A stretch of 64,000 nucleotides of DNA from Changchengzhania lutea (lineage in GTDB: Bacteria; Bacteroidota; Bacteroidia; Flavobacteriales; Flavobacteriaceae). Shown here one piece after another: positions 63,488 to 64,000 of the stretch. The number at the start of each line of letters is the position of its first letter. The stretch's first letter is position 1. A program made the position numbers and the translations under genes. The stretch is from contig NZ_CP039456.1 in the NCBI RefSeq assembly GCF_006974145.1, positions 2,014,001-2,078,000 on the forward strand, read 5' to 3'. Under the pieces are notes generated by a model, which was not told where the DNA came from, did no database searches, and was given only the letters and a program-made list of their open reading frames with translations.

Positions 63488-63560
63488 TGTTAAAAGAATC
63501 AAGACCGCTACGCTGTTAAAAGATAGATTCAAGACTTGATTTTAACTAACTGTAAATCAA
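63488..63560. repeat. Imperfect direct repeats and an inverted repeat upstream of norQ
   Basis: CTGTTAAAAGA followed by TCAAGAC occurs twice (from about 63488 and 63513). After it, TTGATTT / AAATCAA (63536-63542, 63554-63560; 11-bp spacer) forms an inverted repeat. The rest of the 304-bp gap (63455-63758) shows only the terminator at 63713. Confidence 0.5.
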
Positions 63561-63712
63561 TTTATAATAGATTTGTAGTTTAAGAAAGCCTATGTTTTTC
63601 ACCTTTTCTTATAGCAAGGGGTACATCTCAAAAAAATCTTTTAACCCATGCCTTATATATAGTTCGGACGGTTTTACAAATTTTAACCGGACACTATTGA
63701 TAAAAAGCCAGA

Positions 63713-63742
63713 GCTACAAACTCTAAACATTAACTCTGGTTT
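63713..63742 (-). terminator. Probable porin gene terminator
   Basis: Arms GCCAGAG / CTCTGGT with a 20-nt loop, and a T-run on the minus strand, 17 bp after the porin stop codon. The loop is long, so confidence is moderate. Confidence 0.5.
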
Positions 63743-63758
63743 AATAACTAATAAATCT

Positions 63759-64000
63759 TTATTGCACGGTATGAGTAAACAAACGAGGTTTGAAAGTAAC
63801 CATCACCCATGCCCATGAGTTATTTTCATCTTTGTCACCGCCTTTTAAAATTTCCATAGTGTTTGTTGCAAACATTTTTGAATATCCTGCATTTAGGTTA
63901 ATGTCTTTAACAATTTTATAGCCGATTGTTAAATCTATTTCAGTTCCTAAATTATCATCCATTTTATATGGGCCATCAAATACACCGGCTCCGGCCGAAA
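63759..64000 (-). CDS. C-terminus of an outer-membrane porin (alginate-export-like), partial
   Basis: The frame is open to the window edge; about 80 residues are visible. Barrel-like strands are present (LGTEIDLTIGYKIVKDINLN, AGYSKMFATNTMEI), ending SWAWVMVTFKPRLF plus a short tail. The late WAWVM.TFKPR.F segment is characteristic of Bacteroidetes porins annotated as alginate export family. It lies upstream of norQ with the same orientation; any link to nitric oxide is unproven. Confidence 0.7.
   Translation of the reverse strand, partial: SAGAGVFDGPYKMDDNLGTEIDLTIGYKIVKDINLNAGYSKMFATNTMEILKGGDKDENNSWAWVMVTFKPRLFTHTVQ

Noticed and set aside
63536-63560. FNR/CRP-like site upstream of norQ
   Set aside because: The TTGAT ... 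ATCAA arms are separated by 11 bp or more, not the 4-6 bp such regulators need. Kept only as an inverted repeat.

Overview
The window is a stretch of chromosome from a low-GC member of the Bacteroidetes, most likely family Flavobacteriaceae. The evidence is the TonB-dependent receptors with carboxypeptidase-like N-terminal domains, a FecI/FecR/receptor signalling trio, a secreted protein with a type IX secretion C-terminal domain, promoters of the TTTG / TAnnTTTG type and a lack of strong Shine-Dalgarno sites. No rRNA, tRNA or CRISPR array was recognised.

Layout. 1-1054: truncated IS1634-family element. 1146-5796 (minus): extracytoplasmic sigma factor, FecR anti-sigma factor and an STN-containing receptor. 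6225-9188: a second receptor, sitting between aspS and a 36-bp relic of the aspS start. 9527-15692: housekeeping genes (aspS, ClC channel, tadA, dxs). 15665-20411: a lipoprotein and a large secreted beta-propeller protein. 20465-21375: a decayed IS5-family element. 21450-22793: dgt. 22875-32106: a phosphate-acquisition block (stand-alone receptor N-domain, receptor, beta-helix lipoprotein, phosphate porin, PiT-PhoU transporter). 32362-35026: OmpA-like lipoprotein and Na/Pi symporter. 35160-38823: nrdA and nrdB. 39206-41286: small membrane and redox genes. 41286-44176: an IS cluster. 44390-48023: a third receptor and a short-chain dehydrogenase. 48096-55211 (minus): a TetR-TolC-MFP-RND efflux operon with a four-helix-bundle gene inserted. 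55337-56658: polyprenyl synthase and partner. 56727-63454: a nitric-oxide island (Rrf2/NsrR-like regulator, ScdA/RIC, a haem-copper-oxidase-like protein, hemerythrin, NorF/E/D/Q-like genes). 63759-64000: the end of a porin gene.

Four structures stand out beyond ordinary gene content. (1) Promoters in the phosphate block carry TAAC-like half-sites spaced exactly 11 bp, with half-sites at -21, -32 and -43 from the G of the -7 element (one promoter, before the 23656 receptor, has a weak -21 site). One of these promoters drives no gene: it is followed by about 100 nt ending in a strong terminator, which predicts a co-regulated small RNA. (2) The two IS1634-family copies are inverted relative to each other, and a 156-bp duplication of a receptor 3' end flanks them. 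This fits a long target duplication followed by inversion of about 41 kb. (3) The four-helix-bundle gene inside the efflux operon is bracketed by inverted arrays of a degenerate heptamer (ACTAATG-like) that supplies stop and start codons to its neighbours. The same heptamer recurs without a gene at 33182. (4) A -7 promoter element lies in the centre of a perfect palindrome before the Rrf2 regulator, and a related site precedes scdA.
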